From Streptomyces iakyrus (GTDB lineage: Bacteria > Actinomycetota > Actinomycetes > Streptomycetales > Streptomycetaceae): DNA of 64,000 nt. Location of the stretch: assembly GCF_000717055.1 (NCBI RefSeq), contig NZ_JNXI01000008.1, positions 1 through 64,000 on the forward strand, given 5' to 3'. The position numbers were made by a program, and so were the translations under genes. A model generated the notes under the pieces. It was given only the letters and a program-made list of their open reading frames with translations. It had not been told where the DNA came from and ran no database searches. This document shows positions 52,673-61,229 of the stretch, piece after piece (the stretch's first letter is position 1; each line of letters starts with the position of its first letter).

Positions 52673-54181
52673 TTGACCGGGTTGACCGCCTTCCCCTTGC
52701 CCTTCCACGCTTCCCAGTCCATATCCTTCGCGCCGCCGCGAACGCTGCGGGAACTCCAGATGATGCAGTGCAGCGCACACATCCGGGCGAAGCCGGGGTG
52801 GTTCGCCAAGATGCACGATGCCGAGATCGTCGCGAGGTGGACGCGAGAAGCGATCGCCCAGGGCCTCACCGAGGCGCAAGTTCGCTATGTGCTGGACGAA
52901 CTCGTGCACTACGCCGCGCTGAGAGACGGGCGAACCGGCGTCGAGGTGTCCGCCGTGGACGGGGTGTGGCAGTCGGACGAGGTGATCGACGACACGCTCA
53001 GATCGCGGCTGCGCAGGGCGGTTCAGCTCCTGGAAGCGGTCCCCGAAGCAGAACTGGACTGGCATCCCGGATCCGACGGCCAGGTACTGGATCTGGTTCA
53101 CCCCTCTCTGTTCTGTCTGGTGAGAGGGGTGAGCGGCGCGCCCGAGCGGGCATGGCGGAACCCGACGAACCGCTACTCGAAGTACGAGTTCTCGGAGAAA
53201 TACCAGTGGCTGCCCACGGACGTCGACGTCAGTGACAACGGCGATGTCGCCTTCGCCTCGTACGTCAACAACATCCACCCCGAGAAGCACCGTGAACTGG
53301 CCGCCGTCCTGCCGGACTTGTTCGCGCGCATGCTCCCGCTGCTGGAGAACGTGCTCACCGATCTGCGCCATCCGCGGCCGCTGCGGATCGAGGCCGATCC
53401 CTATGGCTGGTACGACTCGGAGCCGGAGTACCCGGACAAGGCCTCCTACAGCGACGACGGGGCCTACACCGAAGCGCTCCGCGCCTGGGAGGTGGCGCAG
53501 GACGACTGGTGGGAGAACCGCCGCCCCGTGCTTCCCGACGCCCCGGCCTTCATTCCGCCCGAGCGGCCCGAGGCATCCGCCCGGGTCGGCCTGCGCGGCC
53601 GCCGTCTCCAGGTCATCGTCAAGCTCGCCACCATCCACCTCACACCGGACAAGCCCGAGTACCGCGGCGGATCCTGGCATGTCGAGGGAATGCTGAACGA
53701 GCGGATCGTCTCCACCGCCATCTACTACTGGGACAGCGAGAACATCACCGAGAGCCGGCTGGGTTTCCGGGCGGCACTCGATGACCCGGATTACGAGCAG
53801 AACGACGACAACGGCCTGCGGGCGGTCTACGGCCTGGAGGACGAAGACGCGCTGAACCAGGTGCTGGGGTCGGCGTCGACTCCAGCGGGCCGCTGCCTTG
53901 CGTTCCCGAACATCCTGCAACACCGGGTCGACTCATTCCGTCTCGCGGACCCCACCCGGCCGGGCCACCGCAAGATTCTCGCGTTCTTCCTGGTCGACCC
54001 GTCGGAAACGATCGTCTCGACCTCCGATGTACCCCCGCAGCAACCGTGGTCCGACACCTCGACGATGACGCTCGACCAGGCCAGGAACCACCGCGAACAG
54101 TTGATGCAGGAACGCAAGTTCTTCGTCGACGAACACAACGAGCAGCTCTACGAACGCGAGTTCTCCCTCTGCGAGCACTGA
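52673..54181 (+). CDS. DUF4246 protein (putative 2-oxoglutarate/Fe(II) oxygenase fold)
   Basis: A 502-residue protein, TTG 52673 (another TTG at 52682). Its order of motifs matches DUF4246, a family best known in fungi and also found in streptomycetes: LRELQMMQCSAHIRAKPGWF, LHPxLFCLVRG-like LVHPSLFCLVRGVSGAPERA, YQWLPTDVDVSDNGDVAFAS and YVNNIHPEKHRELAAVLPDL. GSWHVEGMLNERIVSTAIYY (HxxG...E), FPNILQHRVDSFRLADPTRP and HRKILAFFLVDP are consistent with an iron-binding double-stranded beta helix (His, Glu/Asp, distal His, Arg). Activity unknown. No signal peptide; stands alone after a terminator. Confidence 0.82.
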   Translation: MTGLTAFPLPFHASQSISFAPPRTLRELQMMQCSAHIRAKPGWFAKMHDAEIVARWTREAIAQGLTEAQVRYVLDELVHYAALRDGRTGVEVSAVDGVWQSDEVIDDTLRSRLRRAVQLLEAVPEAELDWHPGSDGQVLDLVHPSLFCLVRGVSGAPERAWRNPTNRYSKYEFSEKYQWLPTDVDVSDNGDVAFASYVNNIHPEKHRELAAVLPDLFARMLPLLENVLTDLRHPRPLRIEADPYGWYDSEPEYPDKASYSDDGAYTEALRAWEVAQDDWWENRRPVLPDAPAFIPPERPEASARVGLRGRRLQVIVKLATIHLTPDKPEYRGGSWHVEGMLNERIVSTAIYYWDSENITESRLGFRAALDDPDYEQNDDNGLRAVYGLEDEDALNQVLGSASTPAGRCLAFPNILQHRVDSFRLADPTRPGHRKILAFFLVDPSETIVSTSDVPPQQPWSDTSTMTLDQARNHREQLMQERKFFVDEHNEQLYEREFSLCEH

Positions 54182-54213
54182 GCCCTCCGCCCCACGCGCC
54201 AGGCCGGTCACCG

Positions 54214-54231
54214 GATGTTGGCTGAAACATC
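54214..54231. promoter_or_regulatory. Inverted repeat upstream of secreted-protein gene
   Basis: GATGTT-GGCTGA-AACATC is a perfect 6-bp inverted repeat 98 bases before the start at 54329, in unusually A/T-rich DNA for the window. It may be an operator; the binding protein is unknown. Confidence 0.35.
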
Positions 54232-54328
54232 AACTGCCGACACCGGAAACGCAGTTGTCGCAGATCATTCTGGTTGGCAGACTCTCGGCGAAACGGGGGC
54301 TCATGTCATCTCACCAGGGGGAACATCG

Positions 54329-55240
54329 ATGAATTTCAGCCTGCCCAGACGCGTCCTGGCGCGTGCCACCGCCACCCTCGCGCTGGCACTGGCCATGGCC
54401 ACCGGCACCACCGGCCTGCTCTCCGGTGCCGAAGCGCACGCAACGCCGGTCACCGACGGCTCCTTCAGCTTCGGCGGCGACGAGGGCGACTACATCAGCG
54501 GCGGCCAGTCCTACGCCTACGCGACGGCGTCCCAGGACCGCATGAACGTCTCCGGCGACACCGACAACCGGGTGGTCACCGTCTCCGTCGACGGAGCGAA
54601 CGGCGACTGGTGGACCCTGAACCTCGGGGCGCCGTCCGGCAAGACCCTGACGCCCGGGACCTACACGGGAGCCACCCGCTACCCGTTCAACGAGGGGACC
54701 GAACCGGGCCTGTCGCTCAGCGGCAACGGCCGCGGCTGCAACCAGCTCACCGGTACCTTCACCATCTCGGCGGTGGAGTTCGGCCCCCAGGGCTACGTGA
54801 AGAAGCTCGACGCCACTTTCGAACAGCACTGTGAGGGAGGCACCGCGGCCGCGCGTGGCGAGGTCCACATCGAGAACCCGGCCCCGCCGGCGGAACTCGG
54901 CCTGGGCCTCGACATCGCCCTGGCCGGCACCGCGAGCTCCCTCAACGGCAAGGCCACCATCAACGGCACGGTGAGCTGCAACAAGCCGGTGCAGGTGACC
55001 GTGGCAGGCGACGTCACGCAGGTGAAGAAGCGTGACCTCATCCGCGGTTCCTTCTCCACGTCGGTGTCCTGCACCCCCGGCGCACCGGTCGCCTGGACCG
55101 GTAAGGCCGTACCCACCGGCTCGGTCCCCTTCCAGAAGGGGGACGTCGAGGTCGAGGGCCGCGCGACGGCGACGGACCCGGACTACAGCCGGCCGGTGAC
55201 GGTCGGCGAGACGGTGGCGGTCCGCCTCACCCGGGGCTGA
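54329..55240 (+). CDS. Secreted beta-rich protein of unknown function
   Basis: A 303-residue exported protein; ATG 54329 after AGGGGG, with signal peptide MNFSLPRRVLARATATLALA then LAMATGTTGLLSGAEAHA. The mature part starts with a Ser/Gly-rich region (DGSFSFGGDEGDYISGGQSY) and a beta-sandwich (VVTVSVDGANGDWWTLNLGA, GTFTISAVEFGPQGYVKKLD). It ends with an Ig-like repeat (TASSLNGKATINGTVSCNKP, RDLIRGSFSTSVSCTPGAPV). The two Cys pairs fit disulfides. I recall similar uncharacterised Streptomyces exoproteins; no catalytic motif is visible. Confidence 0.82.
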   Translation: MNFSLPRRVLARATATLALALAMATGTTGLLSGAEAHATPVTDGSFSFGGDEGDYISGGQSYAYATASQDRMNVSGDTDNRVVTVSVDGANGDWWTLNLGAPSGKTLTPGTYTGATRYPFNEGTEPGLSLSGNGRGCNQLTGTFTISAVEFGPQGYVKKLDATFEQHCEGGTAAARGEVHIENPAPPAELGLGLDIALAGTASSLNGKATINGTVSCNKPVQVTVAGDVTQVKKRDLIRGSFSTSVSCTPGAPVAWTGKAVPTGSVPFQKGDVEVEGRATATDPDYSRPVTVGETVAVRLTRG

Positions 55241-55661
55241 CCCACGTCCTGCCGCACAGCTGGAGTCACGCACACACCGCCCGGTCCGGGCCCCGGTCCT
55301 CTGTCGAGGAATGGGGGCCGGACCGGGCCGCGTTGTGCGGCACCTGGTGCGCGTGCGTCGTCAGGTCGAGCCCGAAGCGCGCCATGGCCCTGTGCACGGC
55401 GGAGACCGTGCACAGCCGGTGCGGGGCCGTCCGGCGAACTGCTTCACCGCGCCGGGGACATCGCGTGCTCGCGATGTGAGCGGGGCGCCCGGGCGGAGCT
55501 GCTCGCGCGGGGTACTGCCCCCCGAGCGCCGCTCTCTGGAGTGAAGGGCCGAGCCCCGCCGTGTCCTGCGGCCCCTCCGTCCCCGTTGGGTTGATCATGC
55601 GAACGATCTTCCCTGTGCTGCCTGGCCCCCCGACGGGCCGCCGGACGGCTTGAGTTCTTCC
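55241..55661. other. Intergenic stretch, no gene recognised
   Basis: The 421 bases show only short frames. A minus-strand piece (AMARFGLDLTTHAHQVPHNA) looks coding-like but has no continuation. No terminator hairpin was found after the preceding gene. Confidence 0.35.
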
Positions 55662-56153
55662 ATGCCTACGCACCCGCGCCGCGCGACGGCCGTCGCGTTC
55701 CTCGCCTCGCTGTGCGTCGTGACCGCCTGCACGGCCCCGGACGCTCCGGCGCTCACCGCCGACGACACCGTCAAGGCCGCACAGCTCCTGCTGACCGACC
55801 GCTGTCTGTCCGGCCAGGGCCTGACCCCGCCGCGTCCGGGACAGCGCCCGCCCGACGCCGAGGAGCAGAGCCGCGTCAGCGACGCGCTGTTCGGGACCGG
55901 CCGGGCCGAGCTCTCCCTCACCCTGCCCGGCGGTCCCGAGGTCCGCCAGCACACCGATGGCTGCCTGGCCCAGGCCCAGCAGCGCCTCTACGGCGACCAG
56001 GAGCGCTGGTTCCGCGCCTCGACCACCGTGAACAACCTCAAGAGCAGGGCTCCGGCAGGCGAGCGGACCGCCTACCGGGAACTGCGGGCGCACGCCGTCC
56101 GCACCGCCCGAATGATCCTCCGGTCCGCACATGAGAAAGGCACGAACCGATGA
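55662..56153 (+). CDS. Putative lipoprotein upstream of I36 inhibitor
   Basis: A 163-residue protein, ATG 55662. The N-terminus (MPTHPRRATAVAFLASLCVV then TACTAPDAPAL) ends in the lipobox VTAC, so lipidation and anchoring outside the membrane are expected. The rest is mainly helical and charged (LTADDTVKAAQLLLTDRCLS; CLAQAQQRLYGDQERWFRAS; RTAYRELRAHAVRTARMILR) with two further Cys. The family is not recognised. Its stop overlaps the start of the I36 gene (ATGA), so the two are translationally coupled and may interact at the cell surface. Confidence 0.78.
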   Translation: MPTHPRRATAVAFLASLCVVTACTAPDAPALTADDTVKAAQLLLTDRCLSGQGLTPPRPGQRPPDAEEQSRVSDALFGTGRAELSLTLPGGPEVRQHTDGCLAQAQQRLYGDQERWFRASTTVNNLKSRAPAGERTAYRELRAHAVRTARMILRSAHEKGTNR

Positions 56154-56521
56154 AGAAGCCCGCCCTCCTTGCCGCCGCGCTGCTCCTCGCCGCCGGCAGC
56201 CCCCTCACCACCGCCGCCACGGCGTCGGCCGCGGACTGCCCCAGCGGCCACTTCTGTGCCTGGGAGAACGTCGACTTCCAGGGGCAGCGCGCCAACTGGT
56301 CGGGCGACGACGGCTGGTGGGAGGGCTACATCGCCGACACCGACTCCTCCTGGGCCAACCACGGAATCGCGGGCCCCGGCATCCCCAGCTTTGTCCAGGT
56401 ATTCGAGAGCGCCGGGCAGCGCGGTGACATGACCATCTGCCTCGCGCCCGGCCAGGAGGTCAACTGGAACGGCGTCGCCAACGACCGGGGTGACTCCCAC
56501 AGGTGGGCCATGAGCTGCTGA
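56150..56521 (+). CDS. Secreted peptidase-inhibitor-I36-family protein
   Basis: A 123-residue exported protein. Signal peptide MKKPALLAAALLLAAGSPLT to ATASA, then the I36-type domain: DCPSGHFCAWENVDFQGQRA, NWSGDDGWWEGYIAD, WANHGIAGPGIPSFVQVFES and MTICLAPGQEVNW ending SHRWAMSC. The pattern CPSGxFCxWxxxxFxG with a Trp-rich surface is typical. Four Cys suggest two disulfides. It is the second member of the family here and the second gene of a coupled pair with a lipoprotein. A perfect 15-bp hairpin follows. Confidence 0.88.
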   Translation: MKKPALLAAALLLAAGSPLTTAATASAADCPSGHFCAWENVDFQGQRANWSGDDGWWEGYIADTDSSWANHGIAGPGIPSFVQVFESAGQRGDMTICLAPGQEVNWNGVANDRGDSHRWAMSC

Positions 56522-56555
56522 ACACCCACCGCGGTACCACTCGCACCCGATGAAT

Positions 56556-56592
56556 CGGCCGACCCGGCGGAATTCCCCCGCCGGGTCGGCCG
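56556..56592 (+). terminator. Strong hairpin terminator after I36 gene
   Basis: CGGCCGACCCGGCGG (56556-56570), loop AATTCCC, CCGCCGGGTCGGCCG (56578-56592): a perfect 15-bp stem starting 35 bases after the stop. Confidence 0.8.
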
Positions 56593-56968
56593 CAGGGGAT
56601 CCCCCGACCTCTACCTGACGTCGGGGTAGAGTTGCCGGTGGTGAGAGGCGGGATGCTGCTGCCCCACCGTTGTCATGTGGGGGCCTCTGGCGCTCCGGTG
56701 AGGATCCGGTTCTTTCAGGAGAGAAGCGTGCGCGAGCCCATGACGCCCGATGCCGCCGCCTGCCCGCCGTGACGCTTCGCCCCCGGATGTGAGCCCGGCC
56801 GCACTTCCCACAGGCCCGGCGCAGCCGACCCGCGGGGTGCCGACCCGGCCCCTCCACACCCCCCGCACACCCCGGCCTCCCGCAGGGTGTGCCCGAGCCC
56901 GACAGCTCTTTCCCTCGTGTCTGCTGCCGCCTATGCCGTGTCCCCGGCCGCGCGTCTGCATGGTCTGA
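56593..56968. other. Intergenic stretch with a small hairpin
   Basis: No gene. CTCTACC-TGACGTCG-GGGTAGAG near 56610-56632 is a short inverted repeat. The rest is C-rich sequence with poor frames. Confidence 0.35.
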
Positions 56969-56975
56969 AGCCCGA

Positions 56976-57118
56976 TTGGATCTCGACCCCAAGGTCTGGC
57001 GCACCGAAGTCCTCGGGGGCCTGGTCGTGGCGCTCGCCTTGATCCCCGAGGCGATCTCGTTCTCGATCATCGCCGGTGTCGACCGGCCATCGGCCTGTTC
57101 GCCTCCTTCACCATGGCA
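56976..57118 (+). pseudogene. N-terminal fragment of a SulP-family transporter
   Basis: [36 protein letters not shown], then after a one-base loss near 57080, [11 protein letters not shown]. This is the first membrane region of SulP (sulfate permease/bicarbonate) transporters ([32 protein letters not shown]). There is no start codon in context, and all later membrane segments and the STAS domain are missing. Confidence 0.65.
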
Positions 57119-57137
57119 CCCCAGCGCCGACCTCCAC

Positions 57138-57161
57138 GGCAAGCTCACCGGTGAGCTTGCC
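57138..57161. repeat. 24-bp perfect palindrome
   Basis: GGCAAGCTCACC|GGTGAGCTTGCC, perfect with no spacer, 27 bases past the 3' end of the sigma-like/ricin gene (stop at 57188) and just after the SulP fragment. It could act as a terminator for the minus-strand gene or be a recombination/insertion scar. Confidence 0.55.
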
Positions 57162-57187
57162 GCCGGCCACTGAACCCTCCCGTCCGA

Positions 57188-58792
57188 TCAGGCAGCCCCT
57201 GCCCGCCACCGCTGCCCGGTGCCCCCGTGCGCCGGCTCCAGCGACAGTCCGTCCCCGGCGCCGCCGTCCGGGGTGACGGCCGTCCCCATGGCGATGGAGG
57301 GGCGGATCAGGCCTTCCTCGTCCACCACGAACATCAGGTTCCGGCCGTTGCGGCCCTCCACCGAGTCGCAGCTCCAGATGCCGACACCCCGGTGCGTCGC
57401 TCCCCGACTGTCCAGGCAGAAGTCGGAATCCGCGGCCGATTGCAGCACCCCGCGGTCGTCGTCGACGCGCCAGCGCTGCGTGCGCGACGTGGAGCAGGGA
57501 GCCGTGATCACGTCGGTCCCGTCGTCGAAGGCACCACCCACGTCCAGGCACAGCCCCGACCCGACGTTCACGACCTGCGCGAACGAGCCCGCGGGTGGAT
57601 GCGCGGAGGAGGGCCGGGGCTTCGGGCTCGTCGTCTTCGTCGGTGACGGGCTTCTTGTCGGGGCCTTCGAGCTCCGCGACGGCGAGGGTGAAGTCGGCGA
57701 CGGTGAGGGCGAGTTCGGCTTCGCCGACACGGTGGCCGTCACCGTCACCGCGACCGCCATCGGCGGCACGCTCACCGGCGCGCTCGCCGCGACCGCCGGA
57801 CCCCGCGACGGGGATCCGCCCTGCGCGGTCAGAAACAGCACCAGCGGCAGCAAGGCCACCCCGAGCGCCGCCGACACCAGCACGGTGCGTCGGCGATCCG
57901 GTGCCCCACCCCGCTCCTCCGGACCCCGCCCGGTTCCGGCACGTCCCGGCGGGTTCCGCCCCACGGCGGTGCCCCCGTCCTCCCGCTCGGCTGCCGCGTA
58001 CGCCGTGCCGCCCCACGGCAGCAGCCCCTCCGCAAGCGCCGTGCGCGGTGCGTCCCGCAGGGCAGACAGCTCGGCGTAGGCCGTCGTGCAGTGCGGGCAA
58101 CGCGCCGTGTGGGCATGCAGATCGGCGCTGTCACGGGGGTTGTCGGGTCGTACGGACTCCTCGATGAGGCGGCCGAAGTCGGAGCAGTCCGGGTCCTCGG
58201 AGGCCGCGAGGCGTGTGCGCAGGCATGCACGGGCCAGCTGGTGCAGCGCCGGGTCCGTTCCGTAGGTGACGTCCTCCCGGGTCAGACCGAGGAGGGCGGC
58301 CGTCCGCTCGGCGGGCTCCTGCTCCACGATCCCGTACCAGAGCAGGCCCTGAGTGCGGGGAGGCAAGGACTGGAACGCCGTGAGCATGGAGGGGAGCACA
58401 CCGGAGGGACCGGTCGTGTTCAGGACGAGCAGCAGCCCTGCGTCCAGACCGGCCGCCCGCCCGTCCTCGGCCCAGGTCCCGGCCGACCGGGCGACCAGCA
58501 GGAGGAGTCGGTGGCGCCAGGGCAGTCCGGGGTCGATGCCGCGGGCGGCCTGTCGGGCGGCCAGCGTGAACGCCTGGGCGGCCAGTTGCCTCGCCATGGA
58601 CTCGTTGGGGCTGCACAGCCGGGCGTAGGCGAGGACGTGCGGATGATGGCGGGCCCGCAGTTCCTGGAGCGCTGGGAACGCCGAGACCGTATCGGCGCGC
58701 AGCAGCTCGGCGAGCCGCGCGTCGGGCGCGTCCGCGTGCATCCCGTGACCGGGCTCCACACCGCCACGATCCTTGTCGTCGGCCCGAGCCAT
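57188..58792 (-). CDS. Sigma-factor-like membrane protein with C-terminal ricin lectin domain
   Basis: A 534-residue protein; ATG 58792 after AAGGAGG. Residues about 20-180 resemble ECF sigma-like helical regions (FPALQELRARHHPHVLAYAR; LTAFQSLPPRTQGLLWYGIV, EPAERTAALLGLTREDVTYG), though as a degenerate version. A zinc-finger-like HTARCPHCTTAYAEL (HxxxCxxC) as in anti-sigma factors follows (about 235-245). Then come a membrane segment (TVLVSAALGVALLPLVLFLT), a Ser/Pro-rich wall-spanning linker, and a ricin-type beta-trefoil (about 400-534: GSGLCLDVGGAFDDGTDVIT, TQRWRVDDDRGVLQSAAD). The layout suggests a surface carbohydrate sensor linked to cytosolic transcription-type domains. Confidence 0.8.
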   Translation of the reverse strand: MARADDKDRGGVEPGHGMHADAPDARLAELLRADTVSAFPALQELRARHHPHVLAYARLCSPNESMARQLAAQAFTLAARQAARGIDPGLPWRHRLLLLVARSAGTWAEDGRAAGLDAGLLLVLNTTGPSGVLPSMLTAFQSLPPRTQGLLWYGIVEQEPAERTAALLGLTREDVTYGTDPALHQLARACLRTRLAASEDPDCSDFGRLIEESVRPDNPRDSADLHAHTARCPHCTTAYAELSALRDAPRTALAEGLLPWGGTAYAAAEREDGGTAVGRNPPGRAGTGRGPEERGGAPDRRRTVLVSAALGVALLPLVLFLTAQGGSPSRGPAVAASAPVSVPPMAVAVTVTATVSAKPNSPSPSPTSPSPSRSSKAPTRSPSPTKTTSPKPRPSSAHPPAGSFAQVVNVGSGLCLDVGGAFDDGTDVITAPCSTSRTQRWRVDDDRGVLQSAADSDFCLDSRGATHRGVGIWSCDSVEGRNGRNLMFVVDEEGLIRPSIAMGTAVTPDGGAGDGLSLEPAHGGTGQRWRAGAA

Positions 58793-58994
58793 CCCGCCGC
58801 CTCCTTGCAGCCTTGCGGCCCGCTCGGAAACCTGACTTACCGGCGGGTATGACGGCTCATAGTGGAGGAAGCGGGGCCGTGGGGAAAGGGTTTCTGCGGG
58901 TAACCATGGGTCGGAGATGACAGGTATCTCGATCACCCAGTGCCCTCCTCCCGCCCGGGTGCGGATGCCGGTGCGGCACGATGGAGGGGTGCGC

Positions 58995-59378
58995 ATGCGA
59001 CCAGTGCTGATCTTCGATGGGGACTGCGGCTTCTGCACCACGTCGGTGGGCGCCGTCCAGCGTCTGGTGCGGCCCCGGTGCGAGGTTGTGGCATGGCAGC
59101 ACGCTGATCTCGCATCGCTCGGCGTCACTGCGGAGCGTGCCCGTTACGAGGCCCTGTGGGTGACGCCCCACGGGCGCGTGTACGGCGGAGCGCAGGCCGT
59201 GGCGAAGATGCTGCTGAGCGCGGGCGGCGTGTGGTCCGTCGCCGGCGCCGTTCTCACCCTGCCGCCCGTGCGCTGGGCCGCTCACGGCGTCTACCGCCTC
59301 GTCGCCGACCATCGCGGTCGACTTCCTGGGGGGACTCCGGCGTGTGCGGTGCCCGGAGCGGAGAGGCATCAGGTGTAG
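58995..59378 (+). CDS. DCC-family (DUF393) thiol-disulfide protein
   Basis: A 127-residue protein; ATG 58995 after GGAGGGG (a GTG at 58989 is possible). It begins MRPVLIFDGDCGFCTTSVGA, holding the DxxCxxC hallmark of DCC proteins, then VVAWQHADLASLGVTAERAR, ALWVTPHGRVYGGAQAVAKM and the end YRLVADHRGRLPGGTPACAV. DCC proteins are predicted thiol-disulfide oxidoreductases of unknown partners. It is divergent from the sigma-like/ricin gene; the gap contains a TACC-GGCG-GGTA inverted repeat near 58841. Confidence 0.9.
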   Translation: MRPVLIFDGDCGFCTTSVGAVQRLVRPRCEVVAWQHADLASLGVTAERARYEALWVTPHGRVYGGAQAVAKMLLSAGGVWSVAGAVLTLPPVRWAAHGVYRLVADHRGRLPGGTPACAVPGAERHQV

Positions 59379-59690
59379 GTAGCGAAGTCCTCTACTTCAC
59401 ATCAGTTCACAGTACAGGTGTTTTTTGGCAGATTTCTTACCGGCCGGCTCGTCTTCGGATCCCGGTCGTCCGGCTTTTCATGCCGGTCGTCTTCACCGCC
59501 GACTTCACCTCCATCACCCAATGGGTCGCAGGCCGTTCCTGGGCCTATCCCGGTGGAGGCCCGGTCAATCCACGCGTTGACAAAGCTCGACCACCTGACG
59601 GCCGACGCCGCATACAGCCGCTCCGACGTCTTCCACGCCAGACGACGACAGGACGGCCGGTGGAACACCGGGCTGCTCAGTCCTGTCCTT
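59379..59690. other. Intergenic stretch, nothing recognised
   Basis: The 312 bases have no convincing frame. Lower-GC, mixed-frame sequence near 59410-59470 could be mobile-element debris, but no family is identifiable. Confidence 0.35.
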
Positions 59691-61145
59691 CTACTTGGCA
59701 TGTGCTGCCTTCTTGCCCTTCTGGTTCTTTCGGCCTTCTCCCGGGATCTTTCCGTGGGCGTTTGCTCTGGCGTTCGCGTCTGCCTTGGCCGCGGCCTGCT
59801 CAGAGGTGCTGTGACCAGCGGCCCGGTCGGTGCCGGGATCCGGGCCGTCAGAGGGCGGACGAGCGCTGCGCACATGTACGGAATCGTCCATCGGCCGGTC
59901 TGAGACGGAGGGGCTGGGCGGAGGCGCCGAGGTGGAGGGCGTGTCATCGTCGCGAGCGGCCGATTCGGGAGGTGTGGAGGGGGCGACCGGATCGGGGGCG
60001 GAGGGGGCCGCTTCGCCTGTGGCGCCGCGGTGTGAGAAGCCTTCGGTGACCACCAGGCCGCCGGCGAGAAGGGCGGCCAGAGCAGCCGCCACGCCCCGCG
60101 AACGGATGCGGCCCCACGTCGTCGCGGGCCGGGACATCCCCCCAGCGAGGCCCGTTGACGTGCTCAGGCTTGCGGGCGCGGGCACGGCGGGCGACATGCT
60201 CCCGTGTGTGCTGTCGGCGCGATGCGCGACCGTGGAAGGTACGGCGCTCAGCGCGGAGCGGGCAACGGGTGCGGCGGGGTCTGCTGAGGTCGTTCCGGAG
60301 AGACGGGCCAGGGCTTGGGCGCAGTCGGCCGCGCTGGGGCGCACGTCTTCTTCGAGGCTGGTCATGTCCCGGAGGAGGGCGGCGAAGCCGTCGGGCAGGA
60401 AGTCCGGGAGGGCCGGTTGGCGGTGCAGGCGCGCGATCGCGGCCTCCAAGGGGCCACCGTCGTATTCGAGTCGGCCGGTGAGGCTTTCGAGGAGGACCAA
60501 GCCGAGGGCATAGACGTCGGCGGGGCGGCCGACGGGCCGGCCCAGCACCTGTTCGGGGGCGAGATAGGCCGCCGTGCCGGTCAGGGCGCCGGTGGCGGTG
60601 CGTGTCGTCGCATCGAGCAGCCGGGAGATGCCGAAGTCCGTCAGATGGGGATGTCCGGAAGAGTCAAGAATGATGTTGGACGGTTTGACATCCCGGTGGA
60701 CGATCCCCTCCTCATGGGCATGGGTCAGAGCCTCGGCCAGTGCCGCGCCGAGTGCGGCTGCGGCCTCGCACGTCAGGGGGCCCTCGGCTATGCGGGATTT
60801 GAGGGTGCGCCCGTCGATCAACTGCATGACCAGGAAGGCTTCGCCGTCATGGTGTCCGGCGTCGAAGGCGGTCACCAGGCCCGGATGCTGCAACCGGGCG
60901 AGGATCTCGGCCTCGCTGCGGAAAGCCTCCTCCGTGTCGAAGCCGCTGCCGGGGCGGAAGACTTTCACGGCGACCGGCCGCCGCAGTCTCAGGTCGAAGC
61001 CGCGGTGGACGTCAGCCGCACCGCCTGAACCGAGCAGCCCGTCCAGGCGGTAGCGGCCCGCCAGAATCCGGGCACAGCCTCGAAACGCCCGAGTCTCCCG
61101 CACCTCGCGCAACCCCACCTGGATCTCCCCACTCCGCACGCGCAC
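59691..61145 (-). CDS. Membrane-associated Ser/Thr protein kinase
   Basis: A 484-residue protein. The kinase domain (about 30-285) has the loop LLGSGGAADVHRG, VAVKVF lysine, HRDVKPSNIILDSSG, LTDFGISRLL and YLAPEQVLGR. A linker of about 60 residues leads to a membrane segment (GVAAALAALLAGGLVVTEGF, about 350-370), and an outer Pro/Ser/Asp-rich tail that ends in a Lys-rich KNQKGKKAAHAK. No PASTA or other sensor domain is seen. With the kinase at 9.8-11.5 kb it is the second receptor-like kinase in the window. The start is ATG or GTG at 61145. Confidence 0.9.
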   Translation of the reverse strand: MRVRSGEIQVGLREVRETRAFRGCARILAGRYRLDGLLGSGGAADVHRGFDLRLRRPVAVKVFRPGSGFDTEEAFRSEAEILARLQHPGLVTAFDAGHHDGEAFLVMQLIDGRTLKSRIAEGPLTCEAAAALGAALAEALTHAHEEGIVHRDVKPSNIILDSSGHPHLTDFGISRLLDATTRTATGALTGTAAYLAPEQVLGRPVGRPADVYALGLVLLESLTGRLEYDGGPLEAAIARLHRQPALPDFLPDGFAALLRDMTSLEEDVRPSAADCAQALARLSGTTSADPAAPVARSALSAVPSTVAHRADSTHGSMSPAVPAPASLSTSTGLAGGMSRPATTWGRIRSRGVAAALAALLAGGLVVTEGFSHRGATGEAAPSAPDPVAPSTPPESAARDDDTPSTSAPPPSPSVSDRPMDDSVHVRSARPPSDGPDPGTDRAAGHSTSEQAAAKADANARANAHGKIPGEGRKNQKGKKAAHAK

Positions 61146-61229
61146 ACCGTTCAGAGCCCGTCGTCGACGGGCCGCCGGACGCAGGTACCCATTCCTCCGC
61201 CGCCTGCACCGGCCGGTGACGCGCCCACC

